Of a stretch of DNA of 5,857 nt, positions 5,322 to 5,857 are shown piece after piece; positions within the stretch are counted from its first letter, which is position 1, and each line of letters begins with the position of its first letter. The position numbers were made by a program, and so were the translations under genes. The notes beneath the pieces are model-generated. The model did no database searches, was not told where the DNA came from, and worked only from the letters and a program-made list of their open reading frames with translations. The DNA is taken from contig JAHIFK010000204.1 of NCBI GenBank assembly GCA_018900975.1, positions 1 to 5,857 on the forward strand, given 5' to 3'. This stretch comes from Methanobacteriota archaeon. Its GTDB lineage: Archaea; Halobacteriota; Methanosarcinia; Methanosarcinales; Methanoperedenaceae.

Positions 5322-5857
5322 TTTACTTCGATACAGAGACCACAGGTTTAGACCCTTTCAAGGATAAAATTACTCTTATTCAGAGATATCAAGGAAACAA
5401 AATTATTCTAATTAAGCCTAAAGTTAGTGTTATAGAATACTTAAAAGTGCTACTGGAAAGTAATTTAGTAGTCGGTCATAACCTCAAATTCGATCTGAAA
5501 TTCCTGAAGCATCACTTCAACATAGAACCAACCAATCTTTTTGACACCTATATCGCCGAGGTCCTTATCAGCGGCGGACAGAAAGCAAGACAGAAAGGCG
5601 CGTCAACACTTGAAACTTTAGCGTGGGACTACGCTGGTATTAAACTCAAGAAGGATCAGGATATACGGCAATCCTTCAAAGGTCAGGAGTTGACTCAGGA
5701 GCAGATCGAATATGCGGCAATGGATGTAGCAGTCCTTCCAGAGATCTATGCAAAACAACAGAATCAGCTAAAGAAACTCAGCCTTGAAAAAGTGTTCGCC
5801 ACAGAAATGTCCTGCATTCCTGCAACGGTGTGGCTTGAACTTTCAGGAACCCCTATA
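5312..5857 (+). CDS. polA: Family A DNA polymerase, N-terminal proofreading part (cut by window edge)
   Basis: The first 182 residues of an open reading frame that continues past the right edge. It is a DnaQ-like 3'-5' exonuclease domain of the DNA polymerase I type with all three motifs intact: Exo I D7-x-E9 (YFDTETTGLD), Exo II N57-x-x-x-D61 (VGHNLKFD) and Exo III Y134-x-x-x-D138 (EYAAMDVAVL). After this, residues about 159-182 (E...EMSCIPATVWLELSGTPI) resemble the segment that opens the polymerase domain in PolA proteins, where a Glu precedes a Gly-hydrophobic-Asp motif. A full polymerase is therefore expected downstream but not visible. The ATG overlaps the primase-helicase stop by 10 bases, with GAGGTGG at 5301-5307 as ribosome-binding site. 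It would copy the element's DNA. A stand-alone exonuclease is a less likely alternative. Confidence 0.85.
   Translation, partial: MGIIYFDTETTGLDPFKDKITLIQRYQGNKIILIKPKVSVIEYLKVLLESNLVVGHNLKFDLKFLKHHFNIEPTNLFDTYIAEVLISGGQKARQKGASTLETLAWDYAGIKLKKDQDIRQSFKGQELTQEQIEYAAMDVAVLPEIYAKQQNQLKKLSLEKVFATEMSCIPATVWLELSGTPI

Overview
The window looks archaeal, most likely from a euryarchaeal mobile element such as an integrative plasmid or virus. Four things point there: TATA-box-like promoters of the archaeal type (for example TTTATATA before the first gene), T-rich tracts after genes, GGTG/GGAGG ribosome-binding sites, and a tyrosine recombinase with a C-terminal four-cysteine zinc ribbon. A methanogen or ANME-type host in or near the Methanosarcinales would fit, but the sequence alone does not prove it. 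Every gene reads on the + strand.

Layout. Positions 1-216 hold no large gene. They contain a chain of short inverted repeats, including a perfect 12-6-12 palindrome at 105-134, and the integrase promoter. Positions 217-1383 encode the integrase. Positions 1384-1569 hold T-rich terminator-like tracts and a second promoter. From 1573 there follows a tightly packed, probably co-transcribed set: an AbrB/SpoVT-type DNA-binding protein, a 62-residue protein of unknown function, a possible 11-codon coupling ORF, a small winged-helix-like protein, a 1000-residue primase-helicase, and the first 182 codons of a family A DNA polymerase that runs off the right edge. Gene ends overlap or sit in ATGA start-stop junctions through most of this set.

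How the genes fit together. The integrase would give site-specific integration or resolution. The operon is a self-contained replication module: primer synthesis (archaeo-eukaryotic-type primase), unwinding (SF3 helicase) and proofreading DNA synthesis (PolA type). The small DNA-binding proteins at its head are likely regulators or accessory initiators.

The most striking signal is in the 3' third of the primase-helicase gene (about 4800-5030). A ten-base motif, AACCATCACT, recurs about ten times in both orientations and in all three reading frames. The copies include two arms of a 28-base near-perfect inverted repeat flanking an AT-rich spacer, and a perfect 10-1-10 palindrome. Because the DNA motif is kept while the amino acids it encodes change, I read this as an iteron-like origin or protein-binding array embedded in the replication gene, comparable in design to the lambda origin inside gene O. 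This is an inference that needs testing.
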